DNA of 36,836 nucleotides, taken from the NCBI RefSeq assembly GCF_000470315.2, contig NZ_CBRF02000044.1, positions 1-36,836 on the forward strand, given 5' to 3'. Position 1 is the first letter of the stretch. Every line of letters begins with the position of its first letter. The position numbers and the translations under genes were made by a program. The DNA comes from Psychromonas sp. SP041. GTDB lineage: Bacteria > Pseudomonadota > Gammaproteobacteria > Enterobacterales > Psychromonadaceae. Below, in pieces: positions 16,048 through 26,024 of this stretch. Below the pieces are notes generated by a model. That model did no database searches, was not told the origin of the DNA, and saw only the letters and a program-made list of their open reading frames with translations.

Positions 16048-17241
16048 TTATTGAATTATAGCTTGAGAGTTTTTTTGATATGAAAATTCATTACCTTTCA
16101 TAGGGTTCTTAGGAATCAATAATGACAATATTAATGAACAAACAGCAAAACCAGCGCCACAATAAAATACCCATGATGGGTTTGCTATCCAAACTAATCC
16201 TAGTAAGACGGGGATCACAACCGCTGCAATATGATTAATTGAAAAGCTAATGCCAGCCGTGGCTGCGATATCTTCAGGATTGGCTATTTTCTGGAAGTAG
16301 GTTTTAATCGCAATGGCTAATGCAAAAAATAGATGGTCAATTACATATAATGACGCTGCTACCGTACTGTTTTCTACCAAACCATAAGCAATAAACAAGA
16401 TAATCAATCCTATGTATTCGAATAATAGTACTGAGCGCTCACCAAAGTGACCAATTAGTTTTCCTATTTTAGCGGCAAATAACCAATTGAAAACATAATT
16501 AATCAAGAATAATGCACTGATTTCAGCAACACTGTAATGAAATTTTTCTACCATTAAAAAGCCAGCAAAGACGACGAATATTTGTCGACGAGCACCGCTG
16601 AAAAAAGTCAGTGCGTAATACAACCAATAACGTTTTCTTAAAATAAACTTTTTGTTCTGCTCAACGAGGGGAGGGAATTGTTTAAATGCAGAAGCCAACA
16701 TAATGGTTAATACCAACCCTAAACCACCAAACATTAAATAAGTCGTTTCATAACTAACAGCAAAGTAGTCCATTAATATCCATACACTCGCATAAGCCAG
16801 TAATGAGGCGATCGCTTTAACGGATAAAATCTTACCTAAAAAATGTGGGGTTTCTGATTTTTTTATCCATTGTAGTGTTAATGATTGGTTGACCGTTTCA
16901 AAGTAATGAAAGCCAATCGACATCAACATTGTTGTTAAATATAACCCCATCACTTGTGGGAAAAATCCGGTGATAGCGACACCAACGGCTGTAATTCCAA
17001 GTGAAAGAATGGCTAATCGTTGTTCTTTAATAAATAATAAAACATAGATAACGGTAAAGGCTAAAAAACCAGGTATTTCACGTAAACTTTGTAAAATGCC
17101 AATCTCTACACCCGTAAACGCTGCTTTTTCTATCACGAAGTTATTAAGCAATACCATCCAAACAGAAAACACTAATGGCATAATAAACGCCATTGTTAGT
17201 AATAAACTTTCAGGTTTTTGAAAAAAAGGGTGAGATTTCAT
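16048..17241 (-). CDS. MFS-family membrane transporter
   Basis: The 397-aa protein has about twelve hydrophobic segments and the two-lobed layout of a major facilitator transporter. The central cytoplasmic loop lies near residues 185-210 (FKQFPPLVEQNKKFILRKRYWL). The substrate is unknown. The loop between helices 2 and 3 shows no strong GxxxDRxGRR motif, so it is not an obvious drug/proton antiporter of the classic groups. The gene is alone, with a leader of more than 200 bp containing a near-consensus Fur box at 17466-17480. If that site acts on this gene, iron-regulated export or uptake (for example of a siderophore) would be the natural guess, but that is an inference. The gene is convergent with the dCACHE cyclase. 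Confidence 0.85.
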   Translation of the reverse strand: MKSHPFFQKPESLLLTMAFIMPLVFSVWMVLLNNFVIEKAAFTGVEIGILQSLREIPGFLAFTVIYVLLFIKEQRLAILSLGITAVGVAITGFFPQVMGLYLTTMLMSIGFHYFETVNQSLTLQWIKKSETPHFLGKILSVKAIASLLAYASVWILMDYFAVSYETTYLMFGGLGLVLTIMLASAFKQFPPLVEQNKKFILRKRYWLYYALTFFSGARRQIFVVFAGFLMVEKFHYSVAEISALFLINYVFNWLFAAKIGKLIGHFGERSVLLFEYIGLIILFIAYGLVENSTVAASLYVIDHLFFALAIAIKTYFQKIANPEDIAATAGISFSINHIAAVVIPVLLGLVWIANPSWVFYCGAGFAVCSLILSLLIPKNPMKGNEFSYQKNSQAIIQ

Positions 17242-17993
17242 ATTTAGTCGTATCGCTATTAATGGGAAAAAAGTATTTTACGCTTATTACTAAATAATGG
17301 TAATAACGTTTTAATGGTTAGTTTTTTCAGAATAAAATGTAGTAACAGGTTGCTGATTAATATCATTAAGCTATAACGAACAACCAACCCCGCTTTATTG
17401 TTGTACTAATAAGTGCTTGTTTACATGTGGCATTTATTTTTACGAACACAAAAAAACACTTTAAATGGTAATGATTATCAACAATAACTGTGAATTTATA
17501 TTCACATATATCAACTAAAAATTCACATTTTAAAATTTTATATTGTTTTGACAATAGCGTATTGGATGCTAAATCTGAGTTGTTAATTCTTATTTATTAT
17601 TTTTTTTCTTAAATTACAGTGCGTTATGATTTTTGATTTTTTTACTCTTTTATCAAACGAAGGTAATAAGCCTTTGGCGCTAATGAATAAAAAAATTGGC
17701 TTTTATTCGCCTAAAAAGATAGAATACTCTTCAATTATGCCGGTGTTATAGGCTTTATTAGAAGAAATAATGTATAAGCCCTACGCTTGTAGGATCATTA
17801 TGCGCCTTATTTTTTAAAAAAAAGGGAGTTTTTGTTTAGTGCGCTTCTCCAAAAAAGTAGTTTCCTTTACAAAAAAGTAAAAAATTAATTGTTTGTTTTT
17901 GGTAATTCAATTACAAGCCGTGTGTAGCACTTCGAAAACATTAGATTTGACAGTATAAGAAATGTTTACTGTTTTATCTAGAAGGACATGTTT
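17242..17993. other. Long divergent intergenic region between MFS transporter and gltB
   Basis: About 750 bp without a convincing gene. It holds a Fur-like box at 17466-17480 and a small hairpin, CCTAC-GCTT-GTAGG, near 17780-17795. TTGACA at about 17946 and TATAAG at about 17953 lie near gltB but are not spaced as one promoter. Small frames on the minus strand (17366-17554, 17907-18113) lack ribosome binding sites and family resemblance. Confidence 0.5.
17466..17480. promoter_or_regulatory. Candidate Fur box
   Basis: TGGTAATGATTATCA matches the 15-bp Fur core TGATAATNATTATCA at all positions but one. It is about 225 bp upstream of the MFS start on the minus strand and about 515 bp upstream of gltB, so the MFS gene is the likelier target. 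Confidence 0.55.
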
Positions 17994-20900
17994 ATGACTA
18001 ATAAAGAGCAAAACGCTCAAGGCCTTTATGTGCCTGAAATGGAACACGATGCCTGTGGTATCGGTTTCGTAGCCCATCTTAAAAACAGCAAATCTCACAA
18101 AATCGTGACACAAGCTTTAGATATGCTAGCGCGTATGGAACACCGTGGTGGTCAAGGTTGTGATCCATGTAGTGGTGATGGTGCGGGTATTCTTTTACAA
18201 AAACCACATGAGTTTTTAGTAACGGAAGCATTAAAAGAAGGCATTTCTCTGCCTAAATTCGATCAGTATGGTGTAGGTACAATCCTATTCCCTAAAGATG
18301 AGAATCACCGTGACCATTGTCGTGAAATTTTAGCTCGAACTGCTGAACGTCTTTGTCTTGAAGTAATTGGTTACCGTGTACTTCCAACAGATAACTCAAT
18401 GATTGGTGCAGATCCCCTAAGCAGTGAACCTCAGTTTGAACATATGTTCGTGACTGGTGGCCCTGATATGGACCCGGCTGTATTAGAACGTAAATTATTT
18501 ATCCTACGTAACTATGCTACGCGCATTTGTTTAGAATCGGTTAATGGTATTGAAGACAACTTCTACATTAATACATTCTCATACAAAACAATCGTATATA
18601 AAGGTCAATTAACAACTGAACAAGTACCTCAGTACTTCTTGGATTTACAAAACCCAAGCATGGTAACTGCGTTAGCTTTAGTTCATTCTCGTTTTTCGAC
18701 AAACACATTCCCACGCTGGCGTTTAGCGCAACCGTTCCGTTACATTGCTCACAATGGCGAAATCAATACGGTTCGCGGTAACATCAACTGGATGAAAGCG
18801 CGTGAAGCACTGCTTGAAGCAGAATTCTTTACTCGCTCTGAATTAGATATGTTAATGCCAATCTGTACAGATGGTATGTCTGACTCTGCAAGCTTTGATA
18901 TGGCGTTAGAGCTCCTCGTTCTTTCTGGCCGTAGTCTTCCTCATGCATTAATGATGATGATTCCTGAAGCTTGGCAAGAAAATAAAACGATGGACCCAGC
19001 TCGTCGTGCATTCTACCAATACCATGCAAACCTAATGGAACCTTGGGATGGCCCAGCGTCTGTTTGTTTCACCGATGGTGTTCAAGTAGGTGCAACGCTT
19101 GACCGTAATGGTTTACGTCCATCTCGTTACACTGTGACTAACGACGACTTCCTAGTGATGGCATCTGAATCAGGTGTTGTTGAAATCGATCCTAAGAACA
19201 TTAAGTTACGTGGTCGTTTACAACCAGGTCGTATCTTTGTTGCTGACCTTGAGCAAGGCCGCATTATTTCTGATGATGAAGTAAAAGACGGTATTGCAGC
19301 AAGAAAACCTTATGAAACTTGGTTAGCAAACAACCTTGTTAAATTAGAAGATCAACCTGCTGCGCTTGAACGTAATATCCAACCAGATGCTGGTAAGTTA
19401 TTAAAACGTTTACAAGCTTTTGGTGTGACGTCTGAAGAAGTCAATGAAATTATCTTACCAATGTTCCGTGACGGTAAAGAGCCGTTAGGTGCAATGGGTG
19501 TGGATTGGCCGTTAGCGGTTCTTTCTCATCAATCTCAACATTTATCTCATTACTTTAAACAATTATTTGCGCAAGTAACTAACCCACCAATCGATCCGAT
19601 TCGTGAGCGTATGGTGATGTCGCTAAATACTTATTTAGGTAAAGACAAAAACTTATTGGCAGAAACGCCAGAGCATTGTCATAAAGTTGAACTTGAGTCG
19701 CCAGTATTAAGTAATGCTGAATTACAAAAAATTAATGCATTAGATGACAAACATCTACAAGCTAAAACATTAGAAACCTTCTTTTTAGCAACAGGTGAGC
19801 AAGGTAAGCTTAAGAAAGCATTAGCACGTATTTGTCGTTATGCAGAAGATGCGATTCACGATGGTTACTCAATTATCATTCTTTCTGACCGTAATGCAAC
19901 GTCTGACCACGCGCCAATTCCAGCTATGTTGGTAACAGGTGCGGTACATCACTACTTAATCAAACGTGGCCTACGTGCTATGTGTGACATCGTAGTTGAA
20001 ACTGGTGACGTACGTGAAACACATCACTTCGCAACAGTTATCGGTTACGGTGCTTCTGCAGTTAATGCTTACTTAATCGAAGAAATGATTGTTGATTTAC
20101 AATCTAAGAATCGTTTACCTGCAGACAAAGATGTATGTGATATCTTCAAATCGTACAAAGATGCTATCGATGCAGGTTTATTAAAAATCTTCTCGAAAAT
20201 GGGTATCTCTACTATCCAGTCTTACCAAGGTGCACAAATATTTGAAGCACTAGGTATTAGTAAATCAGTGGTTGATGATTACTTCAAAGGGACTGTGACG
20301 CGTATTCAAGGTCTATCAATTGATGACATTGCACACGAAATTTTAGTACGTCATCGTTTTGCTTACCCGTTACGTGCGGTTCCATCACAGCGTTTAGACG
20401 TGGGTGGTGTTTACCAATGGAAACAACGTGGTGAAAAGCATTTATTTAACCCAACAACGATTTCATTACTACAAGAATCAACGCGTAATAAAAATTATTC
20501 TCAGTTTAAACAGTATGCTGACACCGTTGACCAACAAGGTGATGACGCTGCAACGTTACGTAGTCAGTTTGAATTTGTACCTAAAGCATCAGGCCCAATT
20601 TCAATTGATGAAGTAGAGCCAGCTGAAAACATCCTTAAGCGTTTTGCTACAGGTGCGATGAGCTTCGGTTCTATCTCTCATGAAGCTCACTCAACGTTAG
20701 CGATTGCAATGAACCGAATTGGCGCTAAGTCAAACTCTGGTGAAGGTGGTGAAGATCCAATCCGTTTCAAACCAAAAGAAAATGGTGATTGGGAACGTTC
20801 TGCTATCAAGCAAGTTGCATCAGGTCGTTTTGGTGTTACATCGTATTACCTAACAAATGCTGCTGAAATCCAAATTAAAATGGCTCAGGGCGCTAAACCA

Positions 20901-22511
20901 GGTGAGGGTGGTCAATTACCAGGTCACAAAGTTGATGACTGGATTGGTCGCACTCGTCACTCGACGCCAGGCGTAGGTCTCATTTCACCGCCACCGCATC
21001 ATGACATTTACTCAATCGAAGATTTAGCGCAGCTTATCTACGATTTGAAAAATGCTAACCGCGAAGGCCGTGTTAACGTTAAATTAGTATCAGAAGCGGG
21101 TGTAGGTACAATCGCATCAGGTGTTGCTAAAGCAAAAGCTGACGTTATCTTGATTGCTGGTTTTGACGGCGGTACAGGTGCTTCACCATTATCATCTATT
21201 CGTCATGCGGGTTTACCATGGGAACTAGGTCTATCTGAAGCACATCAAACGCTAATGAAAAACGGTTTACGTAACCGTGTTGTGTTACAAGCTGATGGTC
21301 AGATGAAAACACCGCGCGACTTAACAATTGCTGCATTACTCGGTTCTGAAGAATGGGGCGTTGCAACAGCTGCATTGGTTGTTGAAGGTTGTATCATGAT
21401 GCGTAAGTGTCACTTGAATACATGTCCTGTTGGTATCGCAACACAAAACAAAACATTACGTGAGCGTTTTGACGGTCGTGTAGATGATGTTGTTACTTTC
21501 TTCGGTTACATGGTTGAAGGCATGCGTGAAAACATGGCTAAACTAGGTTACGCGACGATCACTGAAATGGTCGGTCAAACGCAGAACCTGAAAGTACGTG
21601 ATAATGTAAGCCACTGGAAATACAAAAACTTAGACTTGAGCACTATATTGTTTAAGCAAGAAGCTAAAGCTGAAGACGGGATGTTTAACCAAACAACTCA
21701 GAATCATAACCTTGAAGCAGTATTAGACAGAAAACTAATTGAACTAGCACAACCTGCACTTGAAAAAGGCGAAGCGGTAACTGGTGAATTCCCGATTACT
21801 AATATCGACCGTTCATGTGGCACCATGTTGTCTAACGAAATATCTAAAGTGTATAACGACGAAGGTTTACCAAACCCGATGCAAGTTAAATTCACCGGTT
21901 CTGCAGGTCAATCATTTGGTTGTTTCCTAGCAAAAGGTGTTGAGTTTACAGTTGAAGGCGACGCGAACGATTACTGGGGTAAAGGTTTATCTGGTGGTCA
22001 AATTGTTGTGTATCCTTACCGCGATTCAACATTAGTGTCTAAAGATAACATCATCGTGGGTAACGTATGTTTCTACGGTGCAACGTCTGGTCAGTCATAC
22101 ATTAATGGTATGGCCGGCGAACGTTTCTGTGTACGTAACTCGGGTGCAGAAGTTATCGTTGAAGGTATCGGTGACCACGGTTGTGAATACATGACTGGCG
22201 GTATTATGATTAACTTAGGTTCAACAGGTCGTAACTTTGCGGCGGGTATGAGTGGCGGTGTTGCTTATATTTGGGACCAAGATGATACATTTGCAGCTAA
22301 CTGTAATATGGAACTAGTTGATTTAGATCCACTAGAACAAAAAGACAAAGACTTATTAATTGCAAAAGTAACTAAACATTTAGAGCTAACAGAGTCTAAC
22401 TTAGCGGCAGCGTTCTTAGCCGATGTTGAAGCAAGCTTAGCTAAAGTTGTTAAAGTTATGCCTCGTGATTATAAAGCGGTATTAGCAGCTCGAGCAAAAG
22501 GAGAAGCATAA
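17994..22511 (+). CDS. gltB: Glutamate synthase (NADPH) large subunit
   Basis: GltB turns 2-oxoglutarate plus glutamine into two glutamates. With GltD it completes the GS-GOGAT ammonia assimilation route. The ATG at 17994 is preferred to the one at 17988 because AGAAGGA (17980-17986) then has a 7-nt spacing. A short propeptide precedes Cys21 ([12 protein letters not shown]), the N-terminal nucleophile of the glutaminase domain exposed by processing. The class II amidotransferase domain runs to about residue 430. Then come the central domain, the FMN-binding synthase domain ([36 protein letters not shown]), the 3Fe-4S cysteines in [12 protein letters not shown] and the C-terminal beta-helix ([14 protein letters not shown]). 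The length of 1505 aa is normal. It overlaps gltD by one base, so the two are translationally coupled. Confidence 0.98.
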   Translation: MTNKEQNAQGLYVPEMEHDACGIGFVAHLKNSKSHKIVTQALDMLARMEHRGGQGCDPCSGDGAGILLQKPHEFLVTEALKEGISLPKFDQYGVGTILFPKDENHRDHCREILARTAERLCLEVIGYRVLPTDNSMIGADPLSSEPQFEHMFVTGGPDMDPAVLERKLFILRNYATRICLESVNGIEDNFYINTFSYKTIVYKGQLTTEQVPQYFLDLQNPSMVTALALVHSRFSTNTFPRWRLAQPFRYIAHNGEINTVRGNINWMKAREALLEAEFFTRSELDMLMPICTDGMSDSASFDMALELLVLSGRSLPHALMMMIPEAWQENKTMDPARRAFYQYHANLMEPWDGPASVCFTDGVQVGATLDRNGLRPSRYTVTNDDFLVMASESGVVEIDPKNIKLRGRLQPGRIFVADLEQGRIISDDEVKDGIAARKPYETWLANNLVKLEDQPAALERNIQPDAGKLLKRLQAFGVTSEEVNEIILPMFRDGKEPLGAMGVDWPLAVLSHQSQHLSHYFKQLFAQVTNPPIDPIRERMVMSLNTYLGKDKNLLAETPEHCHKVELESPVLSNAELQKINALDDKHLQAKTLETFFLATGEQGKLKKALARICRYAEDAIHDGYSIIILSDRNATSDHAPIPAMLVTGAVHHYLIKRGLRAMCDIVVETGDVRETHHFATVIGYGASAVNAYLIEEMIVDLQSKNRLPADKDVCDIFKSYKDAIDAGLLKIFSKMGISTIQSYQGAQIFEALGISKSVVDDYFKGTVTRIQGLSIDDIAHEILVRHRFAYPLRAVPSQRLDVGGVYQWKQRGEKHLFNPTTISLLQESTRNKNYSQFKQYADTVDQQGDDAATLRSQFEFVPKASGPISIDEVEPAENILKRFATGAMSFGSISHEAHSTLAIAMNRIGAKSNSGEGGEDPIRFKPKENGDWERSAIKQVASGRFGVTSYYLTNAAEIQIKMAQGAKPGEGGQLPGHKVDDWIGRTRHSTPGVGLISPPPHHDIYSIEDLAQLIYDLKNANREGRVNVKLVSEAGVGTIASGVAKAKADVILIAGFDGGTGASPLSSIRHAGLPWELGLSEAHQTLMKNGLRNRVVLQADGQMKTPRDLTIAALLGSEEWGVATAALVVEGCIMMRKCHLNTCPVGIATQNKTLRERFDGRVDDVVTFFGYMVEGMRENMAKLGYATITEMVGQTQNLKVRDNVSHWKYKNLDLSTILFKQEAKAEDGMFNQTTQNHNLEAVLDRKLIELAQPALEKGEAVTGEFPITNIDRSCGTMLSNEISKVYNDEGLPNPMQVKFTGSAGQSFGCFLAKGVEFTVEGDANDYWGKGLSGGQIVVYPYRDSTLVSKDNIIVGNVCFYGATSGQSYINGMAGERFCVRNSGAEVIVEGIGDHGCEYMTGGIMINLGSTGRNFAAGMSGGVAYIWDQDDTFAANCNMELVDLDPLEQKDKDLLIAKVTKHLELTESNLAAAFLADVEASLAKVVKVMPRDYKAVLAARAKGEA

Positions 22512-23980
22512 TGGGGAAGCCTACTGGATTTTTAGAATTAGGTCGTGAATTGCCACCGAAAGTATCGGTTGAAGATCGCCTAAAAGATAATAAAGAGTTT
22601 GTACAAAATGATGTGTTTGGTAAGAAAGTCAATGACCAAGCATCTCGTTGTATGGACTGTGGTGTACCTTTCTGTCACAACGGCTGTCCGATTGGTAACA
22701 TCATTCCTGAATTCAATGATGCGGTTTACCGTGAAAGCTGGTTAGAAGCTTGGGATATCCTAAGCTCAACTAATAACTTCCCTGAGTTTACTGGTCGTGT
22801 TTGTCCTGCACCTTGTGAAAGCTCGTGTGTACTAGGTATCAACCAAGACCCGATTACGATTTGTAATATCGAAAAAACCATCGTAGAAAAAGCCTACGAA
22901 AATGGTTACGTAAAACCTAAGACACCAACATCGCGTACTGGCAAAACAGTGGCGATCATCGGTTCTGGTCCTGCAGGTCTTGCCGCTGCTGAGCAATTAA
23001 ACTCAGCAGGTCACACTGTGACTGTTTATGAACGTGATGAGAAAGTAGGTGGCTTAATACGTTTCGGTATTCCTGACTTTAAACTAGGTATGGACATTAT
23101 CGATCGTAAGATTGCGGTAATGGAAGCAGCTGGTATTAAAATGGTAGTGAATGCCCATATCGGTGTTGATTTTGACGCTAACGATTTGCGTAAGCAATTT
23201 GATGTGGTGTTATTAACAGGTGGTTCTACGGTTCCTCGTGACTTACCAATCCCTGGCCGTGATTTAAAAGGTGTTCATTTTGCGATGGAATTCCTAGGTC
23301 AAAATAACCGCCGTGCAAACGGAATGGATCTTAAGACTGAAGAAATTCATGCATCTGATGACCATGTTGTGGTTATCGGTGGTGGTGATACGGGTTCTGA
23401 CTGTGTTGGTACATCTAACCGTCATAAAGCCGCGTCAGTAACACAAGTGGAAATCATGCCGATTCCACCTGAAAAACGTACGGTTAACATGCCTTGGCCT
23501 TCGTACCCAATGATCTTGAAAACAACCACTTCTCACGAAGAAGGTGTGGATCGTCATTGGTCAATCCTAACAAAAGAATTCATCGGTGATGAAAACGGAA
23601 ACGTTAAAGAGTTAGTGGTTGCAGATATCGAATGGGAAGAAGCAGCACCGGGTCAGCGTCCTAACTTTAAAGAAATTGAAGGTTCTGTACGTTCAATTCC
23701 TTGTACTAAAGCCTTCTTGGCAATGGGTTTCTTACACCCAGAACCAACGGGTGTGTTAGCACAGTTATCAATTGGCTTAGATGAGCGCGGTAACGTTAAA
23801 ACTGACGATTACCAAACCACTCAAGCTGGCGTATTTGCTGCTGGTGATATGCGTACTGGTCAGTCTCTGATTGTACGTTGTATTAATGAAGGCCGTGAAG
23901 CTTCACGCGCAATCGATACATACTTGATGGGTCAATCTAATCTTGAATGTATCAATGATTCATTAATGATGGCTGATTAA
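22511..23980 (+). CDS. gltD: Glutamate synthase small subunit
   Basis: GltD oxidises NADPH and passes electrons through FAD and iron-sulphur centres to GltB. The N-terminal cysteine clusters that ligate two 4Fe-4S centres are present (CMDCGVPFCHNGCPIGN and CPAPCESSCVLG). The FAD-binding Rossmann motif is VAIIGSGPAGLAAAEQL (about residue 147) and the NADPH-binding one is VVVIGGGDTGSDCVG (about residue 290). The C-terminal FAD contact is GVFAAGDMRTGQSLIV. The length of 489 aa is slightly above the ~470 usual for E. coli-type GltD. The start codon shares one base with the gltB stop (TAATG). The operon ends at the strong terminator at 24062-24096. Confidence 0.98.
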   Translation: MGKPTGFLELGRELPPKVSVEDRLKDNKEFVQNDVFGKKVNDQASRCMDCGVPFCHNGCPIGNIIPEFNDAVYRESWLEAWDILSSTNNFPEFTGRVCPAPCESSCVLGINQDPITICNIEKTIVEKAYENGYVKPKTPTSRTGKTVAIIGSGPAGLAAAEQLNSAGHTVTVYERDEKVGGLIRFGIPDFKLGMDIIDRKIAVMEAAGIKMVVNAHIGVDFDANDLRKQFDVVLLTGGSTVPRDLPIPGRDLKGVHFAMEFLGQNNRRANGMDLKTEEIHASDDHVVVIGGGDTGSDCVGTSNRHKAASVTQVEIMPIPPEKRTVNMPWPSYPMILKTTTSHEEGVDRHWSILTKEFIGDENGNVKELVVADIEWEEAAPGQRPNFKEIEGSVRSIPCTKAFLAMGFLHPEPTGVLAQLSIGLDERGNVKTDDYQTTQAGVFAAGDMRTGQSLIVRCINEGREASRAIDTYLMGQSNLECINDSLMMAD

Positions 23981-24061
23981 AGTAACTAAAAAATAATTGT
24001 TGGTTGTTTGTTAGGCGATATAGTCGCTACCTAGCTTAACCATAGATATTTAGGTTTAATA

Positions 24062-24096
24062 AACCCCCTCTCTTTTTAGAGTAGGGGGTTTTTTTG
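24062..24096 (+). terminator. Rho-independent terminator of gltBD
   Basis: AACCCCCT (24062-24069) pairs with AGGGGGTT (24083-24090). The stem extends inward through CTCT/AGAG and is followed by a run of T. Confidence 0.93.
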
Positions 24097-24132
24097 TTTT
24101 AAAAGTAGGATAAAATCCGCTTCCCTGAAATT

Positions 24133-24202
24133 CGGTACTTTGTACCGCTCATATCAAAAGCATTTGAAAGTCTGCAGTATTGCTACCGTTGATTTTCAAA
24201 TG
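24133..24202 (+). promoter_or_regulatory. Structured leader of the NhaC-family gene
   Basis: CGGTAC-TTT-GTACCG (24133-24147) is a perfect 6-bp hairpin, and CATTTGAAA (24161-24169) pairs with TTTCAAATG (24194-24202). Both lie within 90 bp of the start codon. I could not match this to a known riboswitch; in particular it does not show the lysine-riboswitch conserved blocks. Confidence 0.45.
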
Positions 24203-24221
24203 TAGAACAAAGGAAAGATTC

Positions 24222-25781
24222 ATGTCTTTAATCGATTATTCAGCGTCTACGCTGTCGATCTTACCCGCAGTCCTTGCACTGGGTTTAGCTATTCTTACTC
24301 GTCGAGTTTTATTGTCACTCGGGCTAGGTATTATTTTAGGTGCTTTACTGCTCGCTAACTATTCAGTAGTTGATGCTGGCACGTATATCTACTCAACTGT
24401 TAAAGGTGTTGTCGTTGAAGACGGCGGTTTAAATACTTGGAATATGAGCATTGTTGCTTTCCTATTGTTATTAGGAATGATGACGGCAGTGTTAACACTT
24501 TCAGGCGGTACGCGTGCTTTTGCTGATTGGGCGCTTGACCATATTAAAGATAAACGTGGTGCTTCGTTATTAGCGGCTTTTCTTGGTGTGTTTATCTTTA
24601 TTGATGATTACTTTAATAGCTTAGCGGTAGGTTCTATTTCACGACCAGTGACTGACCGTTTTAATGTCTCCCGCGCTAAGTTGGCTTATATTCTTGATTC
24701 AACAGCTGCACCTATGTGTATCTTAATGCCAGTTTCAAGTTGGGGCGCTTACATCATGACGATTATCAGTGGCATTTTAATTAGCCACGGTATGACTGAA
24801 TACTCTCCACTCGGCGCTTATGTTGCGTTAATTCCCATGAACTTTTATGCCATTTTTACATTATTAATGGTATTTGCAGTTATTATTTTTAAGCTCGATA
24901 TTGGGCCAATGAAAAAGCATGAAAAAATAGCAGAAAAAGAGATCACAGAGGGCGAGCAAGAGTACATTGATTTACAAGATGAAATGGGTATCGAAGAGCA
25001 TGAACAAGGTAAGGTAGGTGATTTAGTTTATCCTATTATCAGCTTAATTTCGGGTACGTTATTCTTCATGTTATATACCGGTAATACGGCATTAATTGAA
25101 GCGGGTAAAGCGTTTTCAGTATTAGGTGCATTTGAGAATACTGATGTGGGTACTTCTTTAGTTTATGGTGCTTCAATAGGCTTAGTCTTCTCTTTATTCA
25201 CCGTATTAAAACAAAAACAGTCATTTGAATATATCAGGTTCGCATTATGGGTTGGGGCTAAATCGATGTTTGGCGCAATTATCATTCTATTTTTTGCATG
25301 GTCGATTGGTACTGTGATTGGCGACATGAAAACTGGTGCTTACCTATCAGGTTTAGTGCAAGGTAATATCGGTCTACATTGGTTACCGGTTATCTTATTT
25401 GTGCTCTCTGGTGCAATGGCGTTCTCCACAGGTACGTCATGGGGTACGTTTGGCATCATGTTACCGATTGCAGGCGATATGGCAGGTGCAACAGATTTAG
25501 CGATGATGTTACCTATGTTAAGTGCGGTATTAGCCGGCTCTGTATTTGGTGACCATTGTTCACCTATCTCTGATACTACGATTTTATCATCAACAGGTGC
25601 ACGTTGTGAGCATATTGACCATGTATCAACACAGTTACCTTATGCGTTATCAATGGCATTTGTATCTATCGTTGGCTTTATTGTAATTGGTTTCACTGGC
25701 TCTACTGTGTCAGCATTCATCGCATCAAGTATTGCGTTTGTTGCTGTGATTGCTTGTATGAAAGTATTAACGAAGCGTTAA
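24222..25781 (+). CDS. NhaC-family Na+/H+ antiporter-like transporter
   Basis: The product is a polytopic inner-membrane protein of 519 aa when started at the ATG at 24222, which has AAGGAAAG about 8 nt upstream. A TTG at 24180 in the same frame lies in the hairpin leader and is rejected. About eleven membrane spans are visible. The conserved NhaC-superfamily blocks are FIFIDDYFNSLAVGSISRPV, LDSTAAPMCILMPVSSWGAY, FSTGTSWGTFGIMLP and VFGDHCSPISDTTILSSTGARCEHIDHV, with the acidic and serine/threonine residues that line the ion path. Members exchange Na+ for H+, or carry amino acids such as lysine (LysW type), and the sequence alone does not separate these. A marine organism would make Na+ handling plausible. 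It forms a single-gene unit between two terminators. Confidence 0.88.
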   Translation: MSLIDYSASTLSILPAVLALGLAILTRRVLLSLGLGIILGALLLANYSVVDAGTYIYSTVKGVVVEDGGLNTWNMSIVAFLLLLGMMTAVLTLSGGTRAFADWALDHIKDKRGASLLAAFLGVFIFIDDYFNSLAVGSISRPVTDRFNVSRAKLAYILDSTAAPMCILMPVSSWGAYIMTIISGILISHGMTEYSPLGAYVALIPMNFYAIFTLLMVFAVIIFKLDIGPMKKHEKIAEKEITEGEQEYIDLQDEMGIEEHEQGKVGDLVYPIISLISGTLFFMLYTGNTALIEAGKAFSVLGAFENTDVGTSLVYGASIGLVFSLFTVLKQKQSFEYIRFALWVGAKSMFGAIIILFFAWSIGTVIGDMKTGAYLSGLVQGNIGLHWLPVILFVLSGAMAFSTGTSWGTFGIMLPIAGDMAGATDLAMMLPMLSAVLAGSVFGDHCSPISDTTILSSTGARCEHIDHVSTQLPYALSMAFVSIVGFIVIGFTGSTVSAFIASSIAFVAVIACMKVLTKR

Positions 25782-25858
25782 TTTTAACAATTGAAATTAT
25801 GGACATTGATAATCCTTTCCACGATTGATCACGGCGCCAACATTTCAAACTAATAAAT

Positions 25859-25882
25859 AAGCAGGTTCGCCTGCTTTTTTTA
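25859..25882 (+). terminator. Rho-independent terminator of the NhaC-family gene
   Basis: AAGCAGG (25859-25865), TTCG loop, CCTGCTT (25870-25876) and a T tract. Confidence 0.92.
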
Positions 25883-26024
25883 TATCTATCATTTCTTCAA
25901 AGCAAAAAATAACCCTTCTAAAAGACGCCATCTACACTAAAAATACAGTCTAAACATAACTGTGACTATCCTTTTGAGAAGAGCCTTGCTAGGATCACTT
26001 TTTTGTTTCTGCTAGGTATCTGTT

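Noticed and set aside
17366..17554. Minus-strand frame of 62 codons near the Fur-like box
   Set aside because: No ribosome binding site or recognisable motif; AT-rich composition typical of the leader region.
17946..17958. gltB promoter from TTGACA and TATAAG
   Set aside because: The two boxes are almost adjacent, so they cannot be one promoter, and no partner boxes at proper spacing were convincing.
23981..24221. Lysine riboswitch ahead of the NhaC-family gene
   Set aside because: Some NhaC-superfamily lysine transporters have one, but the conserved blocks are absent and much of the gap is the gltBD terminator.
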